64,000 nucleotides of DNA from CAYNRA01 sp046296415 (lineage in GTDB: Bacteria > Bacteroidota > Bacteroidia > Cytophagales > Spirosomataceae), in assembly GCA_046296415.1 (NCBI GenBank), contig JBKBLN010000002.1:682001-746000 (forward strand), written 5' to 3'. Shown here piece after piece: positions 57,289-64,000 of this stretch. The translations under genes were made by a program, and so were the position numbers. The notes under the pieces were generated by a model. That model did no database searches, was not told the origin of the DNA, and saw only the letters and a list, made by a program, of their open reading frames with translations. How positions within the stretch are numbered: the stretch's first letter is position 1; every line of letters begins with the position of its first letter.

Positions 57289-57970
57289 TGTAATATGATT
57301 TAATAAATTCAGCTCGATACACCTTACCAATTTCAAAAACTTTAACATCAATATATACTATATTAAGTTTCAAATTTACTTTTTCAATATGATTTTTATT
57401 CACCATAACAGATTTACTAATCCGGAGGAATCGTTCATCTAAAAAAGGTAAAATAATCGGAAATGAACCTTTAAAAACATACAATTTCTCTGGGGTTTTC
57501 AAGGAAACATAATTTAACTTTACCTCGATCCAAAGGATTTCATACAGATACACTTTTTTCTTCACCCCATACCGTACAGGCACCTCGATGAAAGGTGACT
57601 CCATATCTTCGAAAGCCTTTAAACTTGACTTAATGGCTGCTTCTAAAGTTAATTGGTGAACCGGTTTGATGTAGAATGAGGCATGTGGAATATCGAGGAT
57701 ATGATCCAAGTGCTTTCGTTCTGCATACTCCGACATGAAAATGATGGGAATATGAACCGGGTGACTTTTAAAAAACAAATAAGACAAGCCATCTGGGAGA
57801 ACCACATCGGATAAGATCAGTTGAAACTCATGAAGTGTGGTTCCCAAACTTTTAACTTGATTCAGGCTATTGACCCCCAGCATACTAAAACCACAATCCT
57901 CTAAAATAAATTGGATTTTAATTTGCCATATTGGATCATCTTCTACAAGGAGTATTTTCGGTTGATTCAT
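57281..57970 (-). CDS. LytTR-family response regulator
   Basis: 229-aa response regulator. The N-terminal receiver domain has acidic pocket residues in LLVEDDP, phospho-acceptor D55 (LILSDVVLPDG) and K102 (YIKPVH). The C-terminal LytTR DNA-binding domain (about residues 130-229) includes VYLYEILWIEVKLNYVSLKT and FLRISKSVMVNKNHI. It is translated together with the downstream kinase (8-nt overlap) and heads the surface-protein cluster, which it may control. Confidence 0.92.
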   Translation of the reverse strand: MNQPKILLVEDDPIWQIKIQFILEDCGFSMLGVNSLNQVKSLGTTLHEFQLILSDVVLPDGLSYLFFKSHPVHIPIIFMSEYAERKHLDHILDIPHASFYIKPVHQLTLEAAIKSSLKAFEDMESPFIEVPVRYGVKKKVYLYEILWIEVKLNYVSLKTPEKLYVFKGSFPIILPFLDERFLRISKSVMVNKNHIEKVNLKLNIVYIDVKVFEIGKVYRAEFIKSYYNA

Positions 57971-58089
57971 GAAGGAGTAAAACTTAAAATTAAAAAATAC
58001 ATTTGTAGGAATACTTAAAAATCCAGAAAAACCACACAGATTGCATCTAAACCGCCCACTTTTGTATATAAAATTTCAAATGGAGATTA

Positions 58090-58106
58090 TTGTACACAAT
58101 TTGTAC
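58090..58106. promoter_or_regulatory. TTGTAC direct repeats (candidate regulator site)
   Basis: Two TTGTAC hexamers 11 bp apart, one helical turn, between divergent LytTR-regulator genes. LytTR proteins often bind short direct repeats, so this is a plausible but unproven site. Confidence 0.35.
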
Positions 58107-58148
58107 CAACCTACATACCGAACCAATAGAGGAAAATTGAAATTACTC

Positions 58149-58156
58149 TAGTTTTG
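58149..58156 (+). promoter_or_regulatory. candidate -7 box of the second LytTR gene
   Basis: TAGTTTTG is an exact TAnnTTTG match 77 bp before the ATG at 58234; no well-spaced TTG precedes it. Confidence 0.45.
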
Positions 58157-58233
58157 CCAGTTCCGTGGGTGGCCTCGTCTTGAAAACCCACGCAACCAGT
58201 CCAAACCTTAATACCCAAGACTACCCCGGCATC

Positions 58234-58959
58234 ATGAAAATTGATATTTTAGTCTATAAAGGAGAAGCGAATCAACTTCAATTACTACAAAATGTATTAG
58301 CTGCTCATTCATTTACTGGCTCCTTTCACTATGTTTCCACACTGGAGGAAATGAATCCTGTATTGAACCAAGTAAAGATCGATTTAGTCCTATTATTTTT
58401 GTCTCAAGCCGACCTGATAAAGCCCAAATTCTATCAATCCTTTACACAGCTATTCCTGGCCAAGCCTCTGTGTCTAGTGGCAAACTATGATGAAAAGGGA
58501 CTTTTCTGGTTAAAATACCCTACCCTATTGGACTGGGTACCTAATTTGAACAATCCGATTCGAACTCATTTGATAGTCAACCGATTGGGGACTCCAATTC
58601 TGTCTCAATCTAGGAATCTTTCCATGCGCATATTTCTAAAAATTGGACGACAGTTTGGTTCAATTGAAATTGATGATATTCTTTATGTTAAAGCAGATCT
58701 CGCGTATTGTATGATTTACATGAAGTCAAAAGCCATCAAGGTCAACTACAAAATTTCAGAGCTTGAGGCAATACTACCAATGGATTTATTTCGCAGAATT
58801 CATAAATCCTATGTTGTTCCCATCCGAAAGATTACCCATTTTGATGCTTTTCATGTTTATATCGGTGCAAATGTTGTACCCATCGGAAAAACATTTCGAA
58901 GTTTGCTATTTAAGGAGTTAAACATTCTATTACCGTTGAAAGAACCTTCCAATTTTTGA
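58234..58959 (+). CDS. LytTR-domain transcription regulator with degenerate receiver-like region
   Basis: 241-aa regulator. The C-terminal ~100 residues are a LytTR DNA-binding domain (IEIDDILYVKADLAYCMIYM, DLFRRIHKSYVVPIRKI). The N-terminal ~120 residues follow a receiver-like alternation of strands and helices (MKIDILVYKGEANQLQLLQN), but the usual acidic cluster and phospho-aspartate are not evident (IDLVLLFLSQADL), so it is probably not phosphorylated. ATG 58234 was preferred over an upstream GTG. It is divergent from the response regulator and kinase pair and may act on the same targets. Confidence 0.8.
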   Translation: MKIDILVYKGEANQLQLLQNVLAAHSFTGSFHYVSTLEEMNPVLNQVKIDLVLLFLSQADLIKPKFYQSFTQLFLAKPLCLVANYDEKGLFWLKYPTLLDWVPNLNNPIRTHLIVNRLGTPILSQSRNLSMRIFLKIGRQFGSIEIDDILYVKADLAYCMIYMKSKAIKVNYKISELEAILPMDLFRRIHKSYVVPIRKITHFDAFHVYIGANVVPIGKTFRSLLFKELNILLPLKEPSNF

Positions 58960-58990
58960 CATTTTCTTCCAAAAAATAGAATATACTTCA

Positions 58991-60052
58991 TCAAATCAAT
59001 CTACCAGCTAACTCCTTCAGCCACTTCCCGGCCTCTAACCGGGCCAAATCCTTTGAGCCTGCCACCGACACCAAATCAAAAACCGGTATCGGGCTTGGTC
59101 CTTCTTGGATGCCGCAGAGCGCCACTACGGGTTTGTTCCAATGGTTGGCTAGTCGATACACTCCATCGGGCACTTTTCCGTGCCAAGTCTGGGCATCGAT
59201 TTTTCCTTCTCCCGTAATGACGAGATCGGCCACCTGAATTTTCTTTTCCAATTGCGTTACCTGGGCGATGAAGTCAAAGCCAGCTTGATATGTCGCCCCT
59301 AAAAAGGCCAAGGCTGCCCATCCAACACCCCCAGCAGCCCCCGCTCCCGGAAAAAGAGCCCAGTCAATACGGTATTTTTGCGCTACTTTCCTCTCAAAAT
59401 GCCACAATCCCGCCGCTAGTTGTTCTACTTGATCAGGTGAGGCCCCCTTTTGTGGACCAAACATGCGCGCAGCCCCAAAGTCTCCATGCAATGGATTGGT
59501 GACATCGCAAACAACCGATACCTCGAGGTTCAACCGGGGCTCAAACCAGGACTCTATAGAACTTAAGTTGCCTGCCACCGGCGAAAGAGTGTTACCCTTG
59601 GAGTCAAAAAAACGATAGCCCAACGCCGCTAGAAGCCCCACACCGCCATCGACCGTGGCACTTCCCCCAATAAACAACATGATTTTTCTAAATCCCGACG
59701 TCATGGCGTGATACACCAGTTCACCTGTACCATACGAGGTAGCTTGACAGGGTTGTCTTTCAGAATCGTGTAGTAAGTCCAAGCCAGATGCCTTGGCCAT
59801 TTCGATGTAGGCAGTATCACCCGACACCCAATAACGGGCTTGTATAGGCCGAAAAAGCGGATCATGAACCGAAGAAAAAACCCAATGCCCTTGGGTTTGC
59901 TCTGCGATTACCTCCAAGGATCCCTCCCCCCCATCAGCCATTGGATGGATCATCGAATTGACTTGCGGTGGTAACCCTTGAGCAATCGCATGGGCGGCCT
60001 CAAAAGCCGTTAATGTGCCCTTGAATTTATCTGGACAAATCAGGACGTTCAT
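58991..60052 (-). CDS. glycerate kinase
   Basis: 353-aa type I glycerate kinase (GarK/GlxK family) that phosphorylates D-glycerate, normally to 2-phosphoglycerate in this family. Seen are the N-terminal CPDKFKGTLTAFEAAHAI, ADGGEGSLE, the glycine-rich IGGSATVDGGVGLLAALG and TGEGKIDAQTWHGK near the end. Length is slightly shorter than the common ~380 aa. No other glycerate or glyoxylate genes are adjacent. Confidence 0.93.
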   Translation of the reverse strand: MNVLICPDKFKGTLTAFEAAHAIAQGLPPQVNSMIHPMADGGEGSLEVIAEQTQGHWVFSSVHDPLFRPIQARYWVSGDTAYIEMAKASGLDLLHDSERQPCQATSYGTGELVYHAMTSGFRKIMLFIGGSATVDGGVGLLAALGYRFFDSKGNTLSPVAGNLSSIESWFEPRLNLEVSVVCDVTNPLHGDFGAARMFGPQKGASPDQVEQLAAGLWHFERKVAQKYRIDWALFPGAGAAGGVGWAALAFLGATYQAGFDFIAQVTQLEKKIQVADLVITGEGKIDAQTWHGKVPDGVYRLANHWNKPVVALCGIQEGPSPIPVFDLVSVAGSKDLARLEAGKWLKELAGRLI

Positions 60053-60127
60053 GGAGGAAGATTTATAGGTACTTACGTGTTAGGGTAAATTTACACAACC
60101 TATTAAGACCAATCAACCATGGGTTTA

Positions 60128-60149
60128 AAAAGTATCAACTTCCGTTGAT
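60128..60149 (-). terminator. terminator after the cytosolic patatin gene
   Basis: ATCAAC (60134-60139) with GTTGAT (60144-60149) around a TTCC loop. On the minus strand CTTTTT follows. Confidence 0.6.
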
Positions 60150-60157
60150 TTGTCCTA

Positions 60158-61075
60158 TTATTTAGGTTGATGAAGTTGCGTATAGGCAAACGTAAAACCC
60201 TCTTTAATGACATTCTTGACATCCTCCCGGTCAAAGGAAGTCAGGTGGATATTGACGGGTTCTGCCGGCCGAATAACGGTTAAATTAATCTGTTTGGCTA
60301 GTTTAAACCCACCAATTTCCATAATCGACTCATTATAATTCTCCGCCCATTCAATGTCTGAATTTTCAAACTGATTCACCGAAATATCCTTGACCCGTTC
60401 CATCAGGCTAAAAAAACTTCGGTAATTGATTGCTTCCATTTTACGATGCTTGGGATGGGTGGCCACCGCATAAATTTCAGTGGCTCCATCTAATATGGCT
60501 TGTTTTAATGGAACTACCTCACGAATCCCCCCATCCAAGAAAGCCTGGCGGTGGTCTCCTCCAATTTGAATAACTGGCATGATAATCGGCAAGGAACTTG
60601 AAGCGCGCAAGTAATCTAAGAAATATTGTTCAGACGGGTCTGCGTAATACATTTCACCCGTGTTGATATTCACGGTACCTACTTTGAGTCGGATGGGACT
60701 TCGCCGTAAGGTGGTGAGATCAATGTACTTTTTAAGTTTTTCATGCAGGGGATTGGTATCAATGAGTCCGTCGAATCGACTTAAAACCGTGTCCAAGCCC
60801 AAAGACCATTTGGAACGCAAAAAACCAATATCTGAGGGTTTATTGATGTTTTCCAGCCAGAAGTTGATCAGTTGTTTATTGACCAAATCCCAGTTAATTT
60901 TCTTGTTGGTTTCCATCTGACGGCCCGCTTCATTAACCATGAAGGCGGCGTTCAGGCCACCTGCCGAAATGCCGTAGATCATGTCTGGCTCAAAACCTGT
61001 CTCCAAGATCGCCTGGATTGCCCCAACTTGCCATGCACCTTTGAGAGAGCCCCCACCGAGCACCAATGCCTTCAT
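60158..61075 (-). CDS. cytosolic patatin-like phospholipase
   Basis: 305-aa patatin-family acyl hydrolase without a signal peptide. The oxyanion loop LGGGSLKGAWQVGA, nucleophile serine in GISAGG, and dyad Asp in AFLDGGIREVVPL are intact. It is the last gene of a three-gene unit (helicase, dienelactone hydrolase, patatin), its ATG lying 4 nt after the hydrolase stop. It differs from the exported patatin at 27.5 kb. Substrate lipid unknown. Confidence 0.9.
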   Translation of the reverse strand: MKALVLGGGSLKGAWQVGAIQAILETGFEPDMIYGISAGGLNAAFMVNEAGRQMETNKKINWDLVNKQLINFWLENINKPSDIGFLRSKWSLGLDTVLSRFDGLIDTNPLHEKLKKYIDLTTLRRSPIRLKVGTVNINTGEMYYADPSEQYFLDYLRASSSLPIIMPVIQIGGDHRQAFLDGGIREVVPLKQAILDGATEIYAVATHPKHRKMEAINYRSFFSLMERVKDISVNQFENSDIEWAENYNESIMEIGGFKLAKQINLTVIRPAEPVNIHLTSFDREDVKNVIKEGFTFAYTQLHQPK

Positions 61076-61079
61076 AAAT

Positions 61080-61937
61080 TTACCTCAATGTTTCTTGAAA
61101 TAAAGCCAATGTCCGCTCCCAAGCCAAGGTAGCGATGGTCGGATTGTACCGAGCCTCCGACGTATTGTTATTAAACGCATGCTGAGCCCCTTCGTAAATA
61201 TGAAGTACATAGGCGACTTTATTCGCCTTCAAGGCTTCTTCATAACTCGGCAGTCCTTCATTGACACGCGTGTCTAGCCCAGCGTATTGAAGGAGCAATC
61301 GAGTTTGGGTTGGTCGGATGTCAGACGGATCGGCTGGGCGTCCATAATAAGGCACGGCACAGGCGATCCGATCTCCACGAAAAGCCAGCCGATTGGCCAT
61401 GGCTCCCCCCCAACAAAATCCGACTACCCCAACTTTACCATTGCAGACGTCCAACGACCGTAAATATGGGACAGCCGCTGCGAAATTGGCCAAGGTCTGA
61501 TCGGGATCCAAGGTCGGAAACAGCCCACGAGCCTCATCTTCATTGGAGGGAGTACCACCTTTGGGCGAAAGGCCGTCGGGAGCTAAGGCTATATAGCCCG
61601 CTTTCGCGACCCGGCGTGCCACATCCCGGATGTGTTCATTTAACCCTCGATTTTCATGGACCACAATGACTGCCCCCCGCTTTTCTTTCGTCGAAGGCAT
61701 GACCAAATAACCCTTCATTTGGGTATGGGGGGTAGAATACGTGATGTCAGCCGCCACCAACGATGGGTCGTCGGGTGAGGTAAGGGGAATATGGTTTTTT
61801 TTGGTTTCGATCAACGGCAAGACCGTCATAGCAGCGGCCATGCTTCCGGTTAATTCAACCAGACGGCGAATGAATTCATCACGCTTTAAAGGCTTGTGGG
61901 TGTACTCGTCATACAGATTTATGAGTCGCTGATCCAT
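61080..61937 (-). CDS. dienelactone hydrolase family protein
   Basis: 285-aa alpha/beta hydrolase of the dienelactone hydrolase family. The nucleophile is a cysteine in GFCWGGAM, the acid is the Asp of YAGLDTRV, and the histidine is in EGAQHAFNN. A ~60-residue N-terminal extension with a hydrophobic part (MAAAMTVLPLIE) may reflect a Tat-like or membrane-associated form, but no twin-arginine signal is clear (RR at the start region). ATG 61937 lies inside the 3' end of the helicase gene (29-bp overlap), so translation is coupled. Confidence 0.88.
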   Translation of the reverse strand: MDQRLINLYDEYTHKPLKRDEFIRRLVELTGSMAAAMTVLPLIETKKNHIPLTSPDDPSLVAADITYSTPHTQMKGYLVMPSTKEKRGAVIVVHENRGLNEHIRDVARRVAKAGYIALAPDGLSPKGGTPSNEDEARGLFPTLDPDQTLANFAAAVPYLRSLDVCNGKVGVVGFCWGGAMANRLAFRGDRIACAVPYYGRPADPSDIRPTQTRLLLQYAGLDTRVNEGLPSYEEALKANKVAYVLHIYEGAQHAFNNNTSEARYNPTIATLAWERTLALFQETLR

Positions 61938-63159
61938 GCGGTCTTTTGGGTTTAAATTTACGTTTTTTGGATGGGGCTGAACTGGACGATTGAGCGGGTC
62001 GCGGCCGTACGCTGTACACAGGAGCTGAGCCTAAGCCCAGGGACTCTGTGATGGATTGTTTAACAACCTCGTATCCCAACAATCGCTCAATTTTTGGAAT
62101 TTTCAACTGATCTTTCTCATTGACGAACGTAATCGCCGTACCTGTAGAGGCCGCCCGCGCAGTTCGGCCAATTCGGTGGATGTAATCTTCTGCATCCCTG
62201 GGTACGTCAAAGTTTATGACATGGCTCAGGCCCGACACATCAATGCCGCGGGAAAGGACGTCGGTGGCCACCAAAATCTTGACCTGCTTATTTTTAAAGT
62301 CTCGCAGAATCTCCTCACGCTCGCCTTGTTCGATATCCGACGAGACACCCCGCGCCTCCCATCCTTTTCTGTTCAAAGCCCGAACAATCCGTTGGATATT
62401 ATTCTTTTGGGAGGTGAATAGGATGATGCCATCCGGTTGGGCATCTTGCAACAAATGAAGTAAGATAGGTAACTTTTGCTCGTCCGTGGCCATGTAAAAC
62501 TGCTGATCGATGCCCTCAGCAGGCTTGGAAACAGCTAGCCGAATTTCTTTTGGGTCAACCAAAATTTTATCCGCAAAATCCCGGATCTTCTTGGGCATGG
62601 TGGCCGAGAAAAGCAGATTTTGGCGTTTTTCAGGCAAGTGTTTGATGATATAAAGAATATCTTCTGAAAAGCCCATATCTAGCATTTTGTCGGCTTCGTC
62701 CAAAATCAAACACTCAAGCGACGAGAAGTCAATTTTACCAGATTTCATGTGCGCCATCAGACGGCCCGGTGTAGCGATGATGATATCGGCGCCCTCGACC
62801 AACGCTTTTCGTTGCTGATCCCAGTTTTCCCCTTTCCCTCCCCCATAAATGGCGATGGAAGTGGCCGAAATAAAATAACTAAAGCCTTCCAGCTGTTCGT
62901 CAATTTGTTTAGCCAACTCACGAGTTGGCACCAACACCAAAGCCACGGTGTGGTCAGAATCCTTTCGGGCTATTTTATCGAGGATCGGAATTAAATAGGC
63001 AGCGGTTTTTCCGGTCCCGGTTTGCGCACAGGCGATCAAATCGTTACCGGACAAAATAATCGGAATGGCCTCGGATTGAATCGGCGTGGCCTGTTGGAAA
63101 TTCATGGCGTCAATCCCTTCAAGGGTCAACGGATGTAATGGGAGTTCTTGAAATTGCAA
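61909..63159 (-). CDS. DEAD-box RNA helicase
   Basis: 416-aa ATP-dependent RNA helicase of the RhlE/DbpA-like group. Motifs in order: Q motif (FQQATPIQSEAIP), Walker A AQTGTGKT, PTRELA, TPGR, DEAD, SAT, then the second domain with ATDVLSRGIDV and HRIGRTAR. A basic tail (KKRKFKPKRP) follows for RNA binding. It probably acts in ribosome assembly or RNA turnover, often induced by cold. It leads a unit with the dienelactone hydrolase and patatin genes and has its own promoter. Confidence 0.94.
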   Translation of the reverse strand: MQFQELPLHPLTLEGIDAMNFQQATPIQSEAIPIILSGNDLIACAQTGTGKTAAYLIPILDKIARKDSDHTVALVLVPTRELAKQIDEQLEGFSYFISATSIAIYGGGKGENWDQQRKALVEGADIIIATPGRLMAHMKSGKIDFSSLECLILDEADKMLDMGFSEDILYIIKHLPEKRQNLLFSATMPKKIRDFADKILVDPKEIRLAVSKPAEGIDQQFYMATDEQKLPILLHLLQDAQPDGIILFTSQKNNIQRIVRALNRKGWEARGVSSDIEQGEREEILRDFKNKQVKILVATDVLSRGIDVSGLSHVINFDVPRDAEDYIHRIGRTARAASTGTAITFVNEKDQLKIPKIERLLGYEVVKQSITESLGLGSAPVYSVRPRPAQSSSSAPSKKRKFKPKRPHGSATHKSV

Positions 63160-63181
63160 AGCACAAAAATTAGGATTGAAC

Positions 63182-63198
63182 GTACCTTTTGAAGGTAC
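63182..63198 (-). promoter_or_regulatory. palindrome in the helicase promoter/leader
   Basis: GTACCTT (63182-63188) and AAGGTAC (63192-63198) form a 7-bp inverted repeat around TTG, between the -7 box and the start codon. It could be an operator or a leader hairpin. Confidence 0.5.
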
Positions 63199-63202
63199 TG
63201 AA

Positions 63203-63235
63203 CAAAGTTAACCTTTTTTTTAAATGATTAATCAA
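63203..63235 (-). promoter_or_regulatory. helicase promoter
   Basis: Minus-strand TAACTTTG (63210-63203) is an exact TAnnTTTG; TTG at 63235-63233 lies 22 nt upstream. The leader to the ATG at 63159 is about 35-40 nt. Confidence 0.6.
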
Positions 63236-63319
63236 ACTATAGATTTTGTTCCCAAATAAAGTCAACAAATTGAGTTTCAGACCCTGTCCAATTGACTAAC
63301 TACAGATTACCCCAAAGAC

Positions 63320-63401
63320 AACGTGCCTCGATTATCTCGAGCGTTTTAAAAATGCCACGATAAGCAAACCCCAACGGGACCTTGTACATCTCGTTGGGGT
63401 T
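63320..63401. repeat. two adjacent hairpins downstream of the isomerase gene
   Basis: Hairpin 1 (63320-63345) has arms AACG plus CTCGA pairing with TCGAG plus CGTT, with a 3-nt bulge. Hairpin 2 has 10-bp arms AACCCCAACG (63367-63376) and its complement (63392-63401) around 15 nt. Neither is followed by a T run on the minus strand, so a plain terminator does not explain the pair. It may be a REP-type interspersed element. Confidence 0.55.
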
Positions 63402-63424
63402 GACGATATAGGCCACTCTAAGGA

Positions 63425-64000
63425 TCAACTCAACCATTTACGAAGGTGCGTGATACTATTTTGGAGATTTTTGACCGGCTCAGGTGCCCCGTCTTGCTCA
63501 ACAAATAAATGCTTGACGCCTGCTGTTTTGGCATGAGCAAATACTTGGGAATAGTCCAAGTACCCCGCACCAATTTCGACCGGCTTAAATGTACCTTTTT
63601 CCAAGTCTTTCACATGCAACAAAGGGAAGCGCTTAGGGTGTGCTTTGAATAGTGCCACGGGATCAACCCCAGCCTTCATCGCCCAGGCTACATCCAACTC
63701 AAATTTTAGGATATCAGGCGATAACTCTTTGGCCATTAAGTCGAATGGCTTCACACCCTCCACCAACTCAAATTCGGCACTGTGGTTATGAAATCCAAAA
63801 ACAATGCCTGCTTTTTGACATGCCTCTCCAGCCTTTTGAAATACCTCGATCGAGCGTTTGACCTCATCCAACGTTTTGATGGGTGTACTAGAACAAACCA
63901 AATAAGGAACACCCGCCTCTGCCATGTCATCCACCACTTCTTGGTAATGATCACGTAGGTTTTTCATGGCTGGCCGAGGTGCATTACTTGGAGCATTGGC
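63425..64000 (-). CDS. sugar phosphate isomerase/epimerase (partial, cut by right edge)
   Basis: Xylose-isomerase-like TIM-barrel protein. The C-terminal 191 residues are visible and the reading frame stays open to the right edge, so the gene starts beyond it. Seen are the GIVFGFHNHSAEF, LKFELDVAWAMKAG and LLHVKDLEKG segments, whose His, Glu/Asp and Lys residues carry the metal and sugar sites, plus a C-terminal FVEQDG strand. These enzymes isomerise or epimerise keto sugars or inositol derivatives, often with Gfo/Idh-type dehydrogenases; the substrate cannot be told. The ATG at 63967 is internal, not the true start. Confidence 0.88.
   Translation of the reverse strand, partial: ANAPSNAPRPAMKNLRDHYQEVVDDMAEAGVPYLVCSSTPIKTLDEVKRSIEVFQKAGEACQKAGIVFGFHNHSAEFELVEGVKPFDLMAKELSPDILKFELDVAWAMKAGVDPVALFKAHPKRFPLLHVKDLEKGTFKPVEIGAGYLDYSQVFAHAKTAGVKHLFVEQDGAPEPVKNLQNSITHLRKWLS

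Larger units (their letters stand above)
57971..58233. other. divergent control region of the two LytTR genes
   Basis: About 260 bp between the response regulator and the second LytTR gene. It holds a direct repeat TTGTAC (58090-58095 and 58101-58106, 11 bp apart) and a -7 box TAGTTTTG (58149-58156), with a second -7-like TACATTTG at 57998-58005. No ORF of its own is likely. Confidence 0.55.

Noticed and set aside
63302..63424. A minus-strand reading frame beside the isomerase gene (starts IVNPNEMYKVPLGF)
   Set aside because: It is short, lacks a supported start, and overlaps two hairpins whose pairing better explains the sequence.
1..64000. tRNA, rRNA, prophage, integrase or transposase genes
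   Set aside because: I looked through the intergenic spaces and protein set and found no cloverleaf-like tRNA pattern, rRNA stretch or recognisable mobility gene.

Overview
The window looks like a chromosomal segment of a Bacteroidota bacterium, most likely an aerobic, freshwater-type member of the Cytophagales. This is an inference from several signs. Promoter -7 boxes match the Bacteroidota consensus TAnnTTTG, and most starts lack a Shine-Dalgarno sequence. Secreted and lipoprotein genes are abundant and strong hairpin terminators are frequent. Characteristic families include a PorE-like OmpA/TPR protein, an MG2-TonB plug fusion, DUF4301, PepSY-like lipoproteins and a DTE-type proton-pumping rhodopsin. 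No rRNA, tRNA, CRISPR array, prophage or transposase was recognised.

Layout. 0-9 kb: PyrR-like phosphoribosyltransferase, rhodopsin, pyruvate dehydrogenase E1 beta, secreted amidohydrolase, pyrophosphatase, thioredoxin-like protein, TPMT-like methyltransferase and a Kef-type K+/H+ antiporter with its overlapping quinone-reductase-like partner. 9-24.5 kb: an operon of two M14 carboxypeptidase paralogues (one with every recognisable active-site residue replaced), a His-rich lipoprotein, MOSC protein, dipeptidyl peptidase IV, a small membrane protein plus uvrC, an ArsC-like reductase, a thioredoxin lipoprotein, RidA, a glycosyltransferase and the MG2-plug protein. 24.5-38 kb: DUF4301, proA, patatin, two very small ORFs, rsgA, the OmpA/TPR protein, a CLC-F-like transporter, prfB with an intact programmed frameshift, and gyrB. 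38-47.7 kb: zinc-ribbon/Nif3 pair, an ECF sigma operon divergent from two PepSY-like lipoproteins, SixA, a secreted endonuclease/phosphatase and methylmalonyl-CoA mutase.

47.9-59 kb is the accessory-looking part. Four secreted proteins full of repeats lie on one strand downstream of a LytTR response regulator and a sensor kinase, with a second LytTR regulator divergent from them. The secreted proteins include two paralogues at the ends, a protein with an exact 141-residue duplicated calcium-type repeat block, and a protein ending in a tandem dockerin-like repeat. The region is AT-rich compared with its surroundings, most strongly in the kinase gene. I infer a regulated cell-surface or extracellular system. 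59-64 kb: glycerate kinase, then an operon of DEAD-box helicase, dienelactone hydrolase and patatin, and a sugar phosphate isomerase cut by the right edge.

Recurring architectural features are four convergent gene pairs that share a TTAA at their stop codons, bidirectional terminators between convergent genes, and back-to-back divergent promoters.
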